Of a stretch of 64,000 bases of DNA, positions 33,808 to 42,183 are shown piece after piece (position 1 is the stretch's first letter; every line of letters begins with the position of its first letter). Both the position numbers and the translations under genes were made by a program. The stretch is from Candidatus Peribacteria bacterium (GTDB taxonomy: Bacteria; Patescibacteriota; Gracilibacteria; Peribacterales; Peribacteraceae): the NCBI GenBank assembly GCA_023038255.1, contig CP082927.1, positions 696,146 to 760,145 of the forward strand, in the 5' to 3' direction. A model generated the notes under the pieces. It did not search any database. It worked only from the letters and a program-made list of their open reading frames with translations, and was not told where the DNA came from.

Positions 33808-33845
33808 GTGACCCCTATCTGCATGCAGGCAGGGGTCACTTTTAT
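33808..33845 (+). terminator. Rho-independent terminator
   Basis: GTGACCCCT pairs with AGGGGTCAC, followed by TTTTAT. Confidence 0.8.
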
Positions 33846-33864
33846 GATGCACTGCAGAAGTGCT

Positions 33865-33870
33865 TATAAT
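33865..33870 (+). promoter_or_regulatory. -10 box of the 154-codon gene
   Basis: TATAAT preceded by TG two bases upstream of the hexamer; predicted start near 33877 gives a 75-base leader with GGAGA before the ATG. Confidence 0.45.
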
Positions 33871-33951
33871 CCGCTTTTGAAACACAAAAAAAGCATTACA
33901 CTCTCTCCACTGGTTTGATCATTCACACGCATAACTTTGTAGGAGATACAC

Positions 33952-34416
33952 ATGCCTGCGAACCCGGCTCATTGGGCGGACCGCTATTGCTCACTTCCTA
34001 AGATTGTTCTCGCGTCCCTCGTCATTGCGATAGTGATCATGATGACAGAAAGACCAAAAACAGAAGTGGAATTCATTCTCACTTTTTCAGAAACGAACGT
34101 GAGGGCACAACTCATATCAGAGCGCACAAAGAAAACAACAAGCATTGAACAACTTGAGTTTGTGAGCGCCAATCATCCCACGCTGTATAGAAACGGAGGA
34201 AAAGTCACGGTCACAAGAAATGTCAGTGGGAAAATTGAAATAATCCTCGAGGGGTATCGAGAACCCGATGAACAAGCGATGAAGTTGTTCTGTTGGACGA
34301 TGGCGCAGTTCGCACTCGACGCATCCGAGAGACTGAAAAAGGACATCCACTTTGGACGCAGAAGTGATGGCATCTTCCGGTACATCACCTACAAAGCAGA
34401 TCCCCCTGAAGAATGA
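33952..34416 (+). CDS. Small membrane-anchored protein, paralogue B
   Basis: A 154-residue protein not recognised. One membrane helix (IVLASLVIAIVIMM, about residues 19-32) precedes an extracytoplasmic or cytoplasmic domain. The segment VTVTRNVSGKIEIILEGY, then A-K-FCWTMAQFAL, aligns with the corresponding part of the gene at 33316 (shared GY, K, C, MA, F). Start is supported by GGAGA 5 bases before the ATG. Independent promoter and terminator make it monocistronic. Confidence 0.68.
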   Translation: MPANPAHWADRYCSLPKIVLASLVIAIVIMMTERPKTEVEFILTFSETNVRAQLISERTKKTTSIEQLEFVSANHPTLYRNGGKVTVTRNVSGKIEIILEGYREPDEQAMKLFCWTMAQFALDASERLKKDIHFGRRSDGIFRYITYKADPPEE

Positions 34417-34417
34417 G

Positions 34418-34465
34418 AAACCACCATCCCCCACTGCCAACAAATTGGCTAGTGGGGAGGTTTTA
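34418..34465 (+). terminator. Rho-independent terminator
   Basis: AAACC...CCCCACT pairs with AGTGGGG-A-GGTTT, followed by TTAT. Confidence 0.7.
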
Positions 34466-34528
34466 TGTGAGTGCATTATATTTAGACACGTAAAATAAGC
34501 TGCTCAATTCGCTGTGCGTGTTTTTACG

Positions 34529-34605
34529 TGGTGTCCCGGATTGGAATTGAACCAATGACCTACAGCTTAGAAGGCTGCCGCTCTATCCAACTGAGCTACC
34601 GGGAC
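34529..34605 (-). tRNA. trnR: tRNA-Arg (TCT anticodon)
   Basis: Minus-strand cloverleaf: acceptor GTCCCGG/CCGGGAC, anticodon loop CTTCTAA, T loop GGTTCAATTCC, encoded ACCA end. Reads AGA and AGG codons. Confidence 0.94.
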
Positions 34606-34625
34606 ATGACCAAAGCTCGCCTATG

Positions 34626-36653
34626 TTATCGTCTATGCACCTGCCTATCCAGCCTGTACACAAAAATCAGGAGCTGGAACAGAAGGAAGAGCAGAATCTG
34701 AGTGGAATTGTCTGTCTCCGGAGCGGCAGCGTGCAATCCGTCTGTATCGGCTGCAACGCCTTTCAGAGTGCAGGATGAAGAGCAGGTATTGCTGCCATTC
34801 GGACCGTCATCACACTGTTCAGATGCATCGAGAACAAGATCGCCGCAGGTTGCAGGGACACAATTCATACGACATGCATCAGGCTGGGTTGCAGAATTGT
34901 TTGTACCGTTGTCACAGATTTCACCGAAAGCCGGATCGACAATTCCGTCACCACAGCGCGGCAGCAGACAGAGTGTGCTGCAGGAATCCGGCTTGGACAG
35001 AGAATTCCGTTTCCCGTCATCACATTCCTCCCCTGGTTCGAGTGACATGTTTCCACAGATACTGATTTTACAGGTAGGCGTACAGCCGTTTCCGAGTTCA
35101 TTGTCGGCCATCCCCCGGTCACATTCTTCATCAATGTTCAAAACACCGTCTCCGCAGAATGCTGTTGTAGGAGAAATGAAATCAAAAGAGGAAGAAGAAG
35201 ATTCTGCACTGCTGCTCTCAGGTACAGGAAGGATGAGAGACTGCAGGCTGATTGCTGATGACGACTGCAATGTGCCGCTCAACGGCCCCGTCGTCTCTTC
35301 AATGCCAACAGCAATATCATTCTGCACATCCATAAAACTACTCACGGATGAGGACGATACTGCAGCTGACGCAGCGGAGGAGGACGAAGATGATACTGCT
35401 TCCTGTGAGGTCGCCATACACGCGGAGAGGAACAGCCAGCGACAGCCTCCGGCGCAATAGCCATTTGTTTCACAGGTCGGAACAGTACAGGTTTGTCCGC
35501 ACTGCATGATGTTATACGTTCCGTCAGAATCGCGGCTTGGCTCACATTCTTCACCGTTCTGTTTCTGGACAACACCGTCACCGCAGAATTGCGAGCGGCA
35601 CCAGCGGTCACAGAGAGGAGAGAGTCCATTGAAACGCCCCTGGTCACACTCTTCACCCTTTGAAAGATCCAACACGCCGTTTCCACAGGTAGCAGGAGGT
35701 GCAAGACGGGCTGTACTGGAAGAACTGGTAGCAGGAGGAGGTGTATAGGTCGTTCCTCCAATACCCTGTCCGAGTGTACAGCTGTTCTGGCAGGTGGACT
35801 GGAGAGCGGGCTCGCAGATTTCTGACTGCCCGTTTCCATTCGGTGTCTGGATAATACCGTCGCCACAGTATGTCTTCTGACATGTTGCAGTACAGGTACC
35901 AGTGCTGCTGTTTTCAGAGCCGGCATCGCACTGTTCCCCTGCCGCAGTATTTGTTTTGCTGTCCCCGCAGCTGGCTGTAGTACAGTCACTGTTGCACAGC
36001 GCTGTCTGTCCTGCTGCACCCGGGTCACACTCTTCAGCGCCTGCTACAACATCATCGCCGCATCCTGTCGCGCAGACGCTTGGTGCTGTACCCGTGCAGC
36101 TGTATCCCGATTCAATCGTACAGGTTGCAGAACAGCCGTCACCGGCTGAGGTGTCACCGTCATCACATGCTTCAGCACCTGCTTTGACGCCGTCACCACA
36201 GGTGGTTTCACAGGAGCTGGGCGCCGTTCCGGTACAGGAATATCCTGTTTCAACCGTACAGGTGGCAGAACAACCGTCACCGGATGAGGTGTCACTGTCA
36301 TCGCATGCTTCCGATGTTGTTTTTACTCCGTTACCACACACTTCCACACAGACGCTGGGCGCCGTTCCGGTACAGCTATATCCGGACTCCACGGTACAAC
36401 TTGCAGAACAACCGTCACCGGATGAGGTGTCGCCATCGTCACATCCTTCGAGCGACGTCTTGATTCCGTTGCCGCACACCGGCGCTGCCGATGAAGAGGA
36501 TGATGCATATCCGTACGCAATCTGCTGCGTAATACCAAACGACACAAGATACTGCGGACGAAGCTGGACCGTTGCCTGCAGCACAAAGAGTCCGAGCATG
36601 ACCGCGGCGCTCATCGCTGTGAAGAATCCGGAGAGTGAAATGTGTGTTTTCAT
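34626..36653 (-). CDS. Large cysteine-rich surface protein with DUF4215-type repeats
   Basis: A 675-residue exported protein. A signal/anchor helix (FFTAMSAAVMLGLFVLQATV) is followed by about a dozen cysteine repeats of the type CGNGI...CDDGDTSSGDGCSASC...GYSC, each probably locked by disulfides. Three are near identical in tandem (units of 46 residues, about 138 bp, DNA about 36070-36480). Ser-rich linkers separate groups. A C-terminal hydrophobic helix and basic end (RLDRQVHRR) anchor it to the membrane. Similar repeats occur in surface and adhesion proteins of diverse bacteria and eukaryotes. Start 36653 follows TATAAT (36664-36669) by 10 bases. Confidence 0.85.
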   Translation of the reverse strand: MKTHISLSGFFTAMSAAVMLGLFVLQATVQLRPQYLVSFGITQQIAYGYASSSSSAAPVCGNGIKTSLEGCDDGDTSSGDGCSASCTVESGYSCTGTAPSVCVEVCGNGVKTTSEACDDSDTSSGDGCSATCTVETGYSCTGTAPSSCETTCGDGVKAGAEACDDGDTSAGDGCSATCTIESGYSCTGTAPSVCATGCGDDVVAGAEECDPGAAGQTALCNSDCTTASCGDSKTNTAAGEQCDAGSENSSTGTCTATCQKTYCGDGIIQTPNGNGQSEICEPALQSTCQNSCTLGQGIGGTTYTPPPATSSSSTARLAPPATCGNGVLDLSKGEECDQGRFNGLSPLCDRWCRSQFCGDGVVQKQNGEECEPSRDSDGTYNIMQCGQTCTVPTCETNGYCAGGCRWLFLSACMATSQEAVSSSSSSAASAAVSSSSVSSFMDVQNDIAVGIEETTGPLSGTLQSSSAISLQSLILPVPESSSAESSSSSFDFISPTTAFCGDGVLNIDEECDRGMADNELGNGCTPTCKISICGNMSLEPGEECDDGKRNSLSKPDSCSTLCLLPRCGDGIVDPAFGEICDNGTNNSATQPDACRMNCVPATCGDLVLDASEQCDDGPNGSNTCSSSCTLKGVAADTDGLHAAAPETDNSTQILLFLLFQLLIFVYRLDRQVHRR

Positions 36654-36760
36654 AAATCCAGTCATTATAGCATTCTTTGCAGTTTTAATCCAGAACAAGA
36701 TTGGGCAAGCTTCCATTTATATGCTAAAACATGGGCTCCCTTCTTTCCTTCCTCTTTCCC

Positions 36761-38170
36761 ATGCGTCTCACAAAAATCATCTGCACTTTGGGCCCCGTTT
36801 CCAATTCTGCTGAGAAAATCTACGAATTGCAGCAGGCGGGCATGAATATTGCCAGAATCAACTTTTCGCATGGATCGCAGGAAGGTCATCAGAAAACAAT
36901 CCAGACAATAAAGCAAGTCAATGCAGAAAAAGGCTGCTGCATCTCGCTGCTGCTTGATACGAAAGGAGCAGAAATCCGCACAGGAGATGTCACGGAACCG
37001 ATTGTCATTGCAAAGGATCAGGAAGTGATTTTCTCGCACACACCGGTCACCGATGCCACCCGCCCGGTTATCGCCATCAACTATAAGGAGTTTGCGAAAG
37101 ATGTGGCGGACGCAGAAACCATTCTGCTTGATAACGGCGTGATGTCTTTTGAAGTGGTTAAAATCAATGATGACGGATCGGTGATTGCAAAATCGCACGA
37201 CGACGGGAGTATCGGCTCACGCCGCCATGTGAACCTCCCGGGTGCCGATATCAGCCTGCCGTCCATGACAGATAAAGACTGGAGCGATCTTGAACTCGGC
37301 ATCAAGGAAGATATGGACTACGTCGCACTCTCCTTCATCCGTACAGCAGAGGAAGTGAAGGAAGTGAACGAATTTCTGAAGAAGCACAACAGCCCGATGC
37401 GCACGATCACAAAAATTGAAACACGCCAGTCTGTCGCAAATATTGATGCGATTATTGATGAGTCCGACGGCATCATGGTCGCACGCGGTGATCTCGGTGC
37501 AGAAATTCCCTACGAACGTATTCCTGCTATTCAGGACATGATCGTCCGCAAGTGCCGCCACAAAGGGAAGCCGGTGATTGTCGCAACGCAAATGCTCGAA
37601 AGCATGATCGAAAACCCGATGCCGACGCGCGCGGAAGTCACAGACATCGCCCATGCCGCCACTACACGTACAGATACCACCATGCTCTCCGGAGAAACAG
37701 CAGCCGGTCAGCATCCACTCGGATCTGTGCAGGCAATGAACAAGATTCTCGAAGAGACAGAAAAGCACCAGTCATCGGATCATCAGACCGATAACATGTG
37801 CATGCTCGGTGAGCGCGGAGCACTTGCAGAGGCTGCGGTCAGCATGGCTCTCTCCCTGGGCGCCCCTGCTATTTTAGTCCTCACGCGCAGCGGCAAAACC
37901 GCTCAGGCTGTCAGTCAGCTGCGTTCAAACCTGCCGATCATCGCCTGCACTGCAGACCCGCGTGTCGAACGCTTCATGCAGATTTTGCACGGCGTCTTCC
38001 CTGTTCATATCGAGAAAGACGATGACAATACAGATGAGACCCTTGCTCTTGCCTATGCTGCAGCCATTAAAAAAGGTTTGCTCACCGCTGGTCAGCAGGT
38101 TGTAGTTGTTGCAGATACACAGACGACCGATGGACCGGTGCACTCTGTGCATGTGAGAAAGGTATCCTAA
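36761..38170 (+). CDS. pyk: Pyruvate kinase
   Basis: A 469-residue glycolytic enzyme converting phosphoenolpyruvate and ADP to pyruvate and ATP. Marks: MRLTKIICTLGPVSNS at the start, GMNIARINFSHGSQE, LLLDTKGAEIRTGD, ITKIETRQSV with the catalytic Lys, MVARGDLGAEIP, TQMLESMIENPMPTRAE and MLSGETAAGQHP. The C-terminal domain is short, without an extra PEP-utiliser domain. The ATG at 36761 fits the family; an ATG ten codons upstream would add a hydrophobic leader not usual here. Confidence 0.96.
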   Translation: MRLTKIICTLGPVSNSAEKIYELQQAGMNIARINFSHGSQEGHQKTIQTIKQVNAEKGCCISLLLDTKGAEIRTGDVTEPIVIAKDQEVIFSHTPVTDATRPVIAINYKEFAKDVADAETILLDNGVMSFEVVKINDDGSVIAKSHDDGSIGSRRHVNLPGADISLPSMTDKDWSDLELGIKEDMDYVALSFIRTAEEVKEVNEFLKKHNSPMRTITKIETRQSVANIDAIIDESDGIMVARGDLGAEIPYERIPAIQDMIVRKCRHKGKPVIVATQMLESMIENPMPTRAEVTDIAHAATTRTDTTMLSGETAAGQHPLGSVQAMNKILEETEKHQSSDHQTDNMCMLGERGALAEAAVSMALSLGAPAILVLTRSGKTAQAVSQLRSNLPIIACTADPRVERFMQILHGVFPVHIEKDDDNTDETLALAYAAAIKKGLLTAGQQVVVVADTQTTDGPVHSVHVRKVS

Positions 38171-38192
38171 GAAAAATTCGACATATGAAATG

Positions 38193-38228
38193 AAAAATCC
38201 GAGCGTAGAAATACAATCGGATTTTTTT
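38193..38228. terminator. Bidirectional terminator between pyk and ftsL-like gene
   Basis: AAAATCCGA pairs with TCGGATTTT, followed by T7 and preceded by A-run. Confidence 0.85.
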
Positions 38229-38236
38229 CTGTTCGA

Positions 38237-38569
38237 TTATCGGCCGGTCTCCACAATATATTTCGTATTTTTCGCCGGCACCATCGCCTGTACTTTCGGA
38301 TCCTGCTGCAACTGTTCGAGAGCCTGCTGCTGCGCTATCTGCATGTTCTGCACTTCTTCACTGAGGAGCAATTGTGAACGCTGACGCTCAAGCGTACGGA
38401 GTCTGTACCCCGTCGTCGCGTTCGCGTTCTCGTGGAAGAGAATCAGGAGCGCAAGAAGAAGAATCAGCGATCCGATCGCAACCATCAGAAGCATCGTGCT
38501 CTGGTCAACGAGCGTGCCGAGGGAGGAACGTTTGGTGACAGCCGATGTGCGGGATGTAAACGCAGACAC
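38237..38569 (-). CDS. ftsL: FtsL-like cell-division protein
   Basis: A 110-residue bitopic protein: short basic N-terminus, one membrane helix (LLMVAIGSLILLLALLILF, about residues 27-45), then a coiled-coil (YRLRTLERQRSQLLLSEEV...QQQALEQLQQDP). The size, layout and position directly after rsmH match FtsL, which bridges FtsB/FtsQ and FtsI at the septum; sequence itself is poorly conserved in the family. Starts at GTG 38569. Confidence 0.75.
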   Translation of the reverse strand: MSAFTSRTSAVTKRSSLGTLVDQSTMLLMVAIGSLILLLALLILFHENANATTGYRLRTLERQRSQLLLSEEVQNMQIAQQQALEQLQQDPKVQAMVPAKNTKYIVETGR

Positions 38570-38590
38570 AGGGATGAGGACGGCATTCTA

Positions 38591-39490
38591 CTACCGACGA
38601 CGCAGAATGCGAAACTTGACGCTTCGGGCGCGCGGGTTTGCAGCAATCTCTGCTGCGTCCGGAACCACTGCTTTGGTGGTCACCAATTCAAATGCAGCGT
38701 CCACGGAAATCTTTCCGGTAATGGGATCTTTTTCCGGTGTGGTAAGCGCACGGAACGCCTGCTTCACCATTCTGTCTTCCAGGGAATGAAAACTGATGAC
38801 ACCCATCCGTCCGCCAGACTTCAGGAGAAACGGCCCCGTCTCAAGCAGTGTCTGCAGCACCCCCAGCTCATCATTCACCGCCATGCGCAATGCCTGGAAA
38901 ATCTGAGGCAACATCGATTTTGCCTTAAACGTAAACACAGATTCGATGACTGCTCGCAGCTCCGTGGATGTTGTGAACGTCTTCCCGGCAAGCTCTTTCC
39001 CGATGCGCCGTGCCGGCTGATACAGTTCCCCGAAATCCCGCATAATCTGCGCAATCTCCTCTTCCGATGCATGTTCGATATACTGCGATGCCGAAAACCC
39101 TATCGATTGGTCAAACCGCAGATCCAGCGGAGATTCTGCACGAAATGTAAATCCCCTCTCCGGATCATCCACATGGGGCGAACTGAGTCCCAGATCCGCA
39201 AACAGAATATCGACAGGCTCAAGTTCCAATTCCGGCAAACGACCGAAATTCACATGATGAAGTGTGACGCGATCGCCGAATATTGAGAGCTTTTCACGTG
39301 CAAAAGCGAGATTTGTCGCATCTGCGTCCAGTCCGACAAACTCTCCATCCGGGCCTGTCGCCTGCAAAAAACGTGTCGCATGTCCCGCAAGTCCCAGCGT
39401 GACATCAAGCACCCTCTCCCCTGTCTTTGGCTTGAGGAATGAGAGGGCTGTTTCTTCGAGCACGGGAATGTGAGTCATGGGTCCGGTCAT
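38591..39490 (-). CDS. rsmH: 16S rRNA m4C1402 methyltransferase RsmH
   Basis: A 299-residue S-adenosylmethionine-dependent enzyme (MraW) methylating C1402 of 16S rRNA. Marks: HIPVLEETALSFL, VLDVTLGLAGHATRFL (canonical DGTLGGGGHS altered), FVGLDADATNLAFA, FADLGLSSPHVDDPERGF, SPLDLRFDQ, and GRMGVISFHSLEDR near the C-terminus. Two Met starts (39490 and 39478) are possible; 39490 follows TACACT by 11 bases. It heads the pair with the ftsL-like gene, the remnant of a dcw cluster. Confidence 0.95.
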   Translation of the reverse strand: MTGPMTHIPVLEETALSFLKPKTGERVLDVTLGLAGHATRFLQATGPDGEFVGLDADATNLAFAREKLSIFGDRVTLHHVNFGRLPELELEPVDILFADLGLSSPHVDDPERGFTFRAESPLDLRFDQSIGFSASQYIEHASEEEIAQIMRDFGELYQPARRIGKELAGKTFTTSTELRAVIESVFTFKAKSMLPQIFQALRMAVNDELGVLQTLLETGPFLLKSGGRMGVISFHSLEDRMVKQAFRALTTPEKDPITGKISVDAAFELVTTKAVVPDAAEIAANPRARSVKFRILRRR

Positions 39491-39651
39491 AAGATGGCTA
39501 AAGTGTATAGGATTGCTGATTCTGAGCAATATTTTGAGGTATCCGGTATGAGAGGATTATTGTATACAATATTTATTCAATCTATGGGGAGAATCGGCTC
39601 ATAACTATCAAATTTTGAACCTATTTAATGATTTGAATACGCCGTCTATAA

Positions 39652-39679
39652 TTGACAAAAGTGAATAAAAGTCTATTAT
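39652..39679 (+). promoter_or_regulatory. Consensus promoter of the L,D-transpeptidase gene, leaderless
   Basis: TTGACA (39652-39657), 16 bases, TATTAT (39674-39679), 8 bases to the ATG at 39688. The TTG of the -35 is an in-frame pseudo-start and is not used. Confidence 0.65.
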
Positions 39680-39687
39680 GTGCTTCT

Positions 39688-40242
39688 ATGCTTCAGATCG
39701 TCTCCATACTTTTTGGCTTGGCAACGGTATCTTCGGTCAATTCGACCGTTCTGCAGCCCATCCCTGTTCATGAGTGGGTTCCGCAGCAGCATGATCGCTT
39801 TATTGCTGATACAGAAGCCAATCAGGGCTACATCGTGCATATGAACGGTTCCTATACAACATTCAAGATCGGATCAGGGCAGAAAAAGACACTCCGGTAC
39901 ATCGGAAAGACGTATAACGGAGCCACGCCGGAGGAGCTCTGGACAGTCAAATCCACGACCATCCAGCGCGACCGCGGGACATTCGGCAAAAGCGGCCTCT
40001 TTTTGCGCCTCTATATGGACGGCGAGTACGAGACCAATTACGGCATTCACGCCACCGGCAACATTGATGAAATCCTGGCTGAGGATGACCGCTACAAGAG
40101 TATGGGATGCGTGCTGGTGTCTGATGAGGTCTTGGAGATTCTGGCTATGACGTATGCATTAAATGACAACACGCTGGAAGTCGCGACCGTGAAAGGACTG
40201 CCCGTCATGGCCAACAAAAGCACACTGGCAAAGAGTTTGTAA
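39688..40242 (+). CDS. Secreted L,D-transpeptidase (YkuD family)
   Basis: A 184-residue exported enzyme likely making 3-3 cross-links in peptidoglycan. A signal peptide (MLQIVSILFGLATVSSVNS) begins at the ATG 39688, which also fits the promoter. The catalytic region is YGIHATGNIDEIL followed by YKSMGCVLVSDEVLEI, giving the His and the nucleophile Cys of the HG...GC motif; the usual SHGC is SMGC here. No lysM or other binding domain. A tRNA-Ser gene follows. Confidence 0.82.
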   Translation: MLQIVSILFGLATVSSVNSTVLQPIPVHEWVPQQHDRFIADTEANQGYIVHMNGSYTTFKIGSGQKKTLRYIGKTYNGATPEELWTVKSTTIQRDRGTFGKSGLFLRLYMDGEYETNYGIHATGNIDEILAEDDRYKSMGCVLVSDEVLEILAMTYALNDNTLEVATVKGLPVMANKSTLAKSL

Positions 40243-40265
40243 TTGCATATACTGCCACTACTCAC

Positions 40266-40355
40266 GGAGAGGTGGCCGAGTGGCTGAAGGCACCACACTG
40301 CTAACGTGGCAGGCTCGCAAGAGTCTCGAGGGTTCGAATCCCTCCCTCTCCGCCA
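40266..40355 (+). tRNA. trnS: tRNA-Ser (GCT anticodon)
   Basis: Class II tRNA with long variable arm: acceptor GGAGAGG/CCTCTCC, anticodon loop CTGCTAA, T loop GGTTCGAATCC, encoded GCCA end. TATACT (40248-40253) upstream predicts a 5' leader of about 6 bases. A hairpin repeat starts at its CCA. Confidence 0.95.
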
Positions 40356-40378
40356 GCCTTCGCAAAGCGAAGCTGTCC
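40353..40378 (+). repeat. tRNA-end hairpin repeat, copy 1
   Basis: CCAGCCTTCGC-AAA-GCGAAG with CTG: the CCA is also the tRNA 3' end. Related copies at 51222-51247 and, inverted, at 58424-58449. Confidence 0.65.
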
Positions 40379-40451
40379 GTCGTAGCAAGAACGAAGGTGG
40401 ACGCGAGTTTATTGAACGAAGGGCTATGGCTGGCAAGTCACTATAAAAACA

Positions 40452-41174
40452 TCACTCTACTCCGCGCGCATCTCTCCGGTACACACACCACTCGCAGTCT
40501 TCGACGTGCGGAGGCGGCAGATCGGCCTGCAGGCACTCATGGGCACCGAGAAGCGCATCATTGATCCACCCATCATTCCCTTCATAGGGAAGCATTTGCA
40601 GAGTGAATTCAAGCATACGGTCGAACATGTCTTTGTCCTTGATGGCATTCGCGTAGACGATGTACCCGGTTGAGGAGACGGCAAATCCGCTCGCACGCAG
40701 CAGCCACTGATAACATTCCATCTGACGCTTGTACGAATCACGGCCATCGAGCGAAAGAGTGGCAATGGTACTTGTCGCTTTGTAGTCGACAACGATGAGC
40801 TCCCCTTTTTCATTCACCCAGATGTCATCGGGAATGCCAAACAGCAGAAAATTTGTCGGTGAGTGCAGGACACGGATGCCTTCCGGTGAATCGCGCCACG
40901 TAAGAAAGTCTTTGTGTCGGAACGGAATCGCTTCCACACCGCAGGCGATCATCATCGGATGTGCCTCCCCTTTTGCGCGGTACAGATCGAATTCTTTTTT
41001 GAGGAGCGCATCCACTGCAAGATTGAGTGAATACGGCAGACTGTCGATACGCCCGATACCGAGACGGCGATCTAAATAAAAGCAGCGTGGACAATCCAGA
41101 AAAAGTTCCAGCTTGGATCTGCTGAGCGGATAGGGCTCAGAAGAGTCTGGACTGTAGAGATTGCGGGTGCGCAT
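40452..41174 (-). CDS. RecB/Cas4-like PD-(D/E)XK nuclease with cysteine cluster
   Basis: A 240-residue protein of the PD-(D/E)XK nuclease superfamily. Catalytic core: FGIPDDIWVNEKGELIVVDY then KATS, giving Asp, Asp and Lys of the motif; a downstream RQMECYQW resembles the QxxxY motif of RecB/Cas4 enzymes. Cysteines in DCPRC near residue 31-35 and in DCEWC near the C-terminus could hold an iron-sulfur cluster as in Cas4/AddB. No CRISPR array or cas gene is nearby, so a repair role is likelier. TATGCT (41182-41187, minus) lies 7 bases before the chosen ATG 41174. Confidence 0.8.
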   Translation of the reverse strand: MRTRNLYSPDSSEPYPLSRSKLELFLDCPRCFYLDRRLGIGRIDSLPYSLNLAVDALLKKEFDLYRAKGEAHPMMIACGVEAIPFRHKDFLTWRDSPEGIRVLHSPTNFLLFGIPDDIWVNEKGELIVVDYKATSTIATLSLDGRDSYKRQMECYQWLLRASGFAVSSTGYIVYANAIKDKDMFDRMLEFTLQMLPYEGNDGWINDALLGAHECLQADLPPPHVEDCEWCVYRRDARGVE

Positions 41175-41239
41175 ACGATGGAGCATACCAAAATCCCCGG
41201 CGGTATGCCGGGGACAGTGGATAGTACAAACGGTTACTA

Positions 41240-41401
41240 TCAGTGGGAAATGGCGATGGGAGAGAGTTCCATGCGCACATATGCCAGCGCAGGGCGAGCC
41301 TGAATAGCTGTAATCAGCTCATTTTTCAGGGACAACTTCTCGTCATCGGACAGTCTCTCTGATCGTGCATCCCGGAAGAAGCGCGAGAGCGACAGGTCCA
41401 T
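41240..41401 (-). CDS. 53-residue protein downstream of ECF sigma factor
   Basis: A short minus-strand frame, MDLSLSRFFRDARSERLSDD onwards, with a charged helix-rich middle (EKLSLKNELITAIQ) and hydrophobic tail. It begins 44 bases after the ECF sigma stop on the same strand; its leader (ctctcccacccttttt) is pyrimidine-rich like those of neighbours. Position suggests an operon partner, possibly an anti-sigma or sigma-associated peptide, but it has no membrane helix or zinc motif. No homologue recognised. Confidence 0.5.
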   Translation of the reverse strand: MDLSLSRFFRDARSERLSDDEKLSLKNELITAIQARPALAYVRMELSPIAISH

Positions 41402-41445
41402 AAAAAGGGTGGGAGAGGAAATAAAACAAAAATAGAAAGAACAGG

Positions 41446-41985
41446 TCAGTACGCCGTAGCAAGGCAGGAACGAAGCTGCTTCAGGCCGCGGTAGATACGG
41501 ACGGACACGGTGTTAGCGGATTCGCCCGTTACTTCCGCGATTTCGGACGGAGACAATTCATTCACATAGCGCATGACAATCATCTCGCGGTAATTGTCAT
41601 CCAGATGTGTGAGAGACCGCATGACGCGGGAATGTTCGATTTTGGACTGCATGATGGGGGTTTCATCAAGACCCGGATCAAATCCGTCTTCCTGGAGCTT
41701 ATCCAGTGACATTTCTTTCTTCTTCCGCGCTTCATCTGCAAGCAGATTGTTCGCAATACGATAGAGGAACGCACGCATGTTCTGGACTTCTCCGCCTTTC
41801 GACAGATAACCCCACATACGCATGAATGTTTCCTGCATGAGATCCTTCCCGCGCTCGCGGTCGAACGCACGGAAGTAACAGTGACGGAAGATGGCATCGG
41901 CATAGGCATCGTATGCAGCCAGGAATTCTCGCTCGACTGCAGAGGAGGCATCTGCAACCGGGAATGTAACAGCGGGTGGTGCCAT
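41446..41985 (-). CDS. ECF-type sigma factor
   Basis: A 179-residue sigma-70-family factor with only regions 2 and 4. Region 2: AIFRHCYFRAFDRERGKDLM then QETFMRMW, NMRAFLYRIANNLLADEARK. Region 4 helix-turn-helix: LDDNYREMIVMRYVNELSPS then EIAEVTGESANTVSVRIYRG. It lies alone with a small downstream frame; no classical anti-sigma with a membrane helix is seen beside it. A 200-bp gap upstream (41986-42183) holds TATAAT-like sites but no gene I can support. Confidence 0.93.
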   Translation of the reverse strand: MAPPAVTFPVADASSAVEREFLAAYDAYADAIFRHCYFRAFDRERGKDLMQETFMRMWGYLSKGGEVQNMRAFLYRIANNLLADEARKKKEMSLDKLQEDGFDPGLDETPIMQSKIEHSRVMRSLTHLDDNYREMIVMRYVNELSPSEIAEVTGESANTVSVRIYRGLKQLRSCLATAY

Positions 41986-42183
41986 AGAAATAGGGGGAAA
42001 TGAATCTCAAATTCTGAGGCATGACGCCCGATTTGTCACCGTCATTTTGCCATTTCCAGGGCATATTGCATTGACGATAGACCCTCTTTTTTCCGCAGTA
42101 GTATGCCAAAAAATCAATGTAATCCTCCATTATACTACGAAGTGAACAGTGCGCCAAGAAAATGATCGTGATAATCTAACGAT

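Noticed and set aside
36070-36480. CRISPR-like array
   Set aside because: The about 138-bp repeats are coding units of the cysteine-rich protein, without short repeats and unique spacers.
40452-41174. Cas4 as part of a CRISPR system
   Set aside because: Nuclease and cysteine motifs are Cas4-like, but no array and no other cas gene is in the window.
41986-42157. Minus-strand frame starting near 42130 (MEDYIDFLAYYCG...)
   Set aside because: It overlaps the ECF sigma gene out of frame and its ATG overlaps the TATAAT itself.
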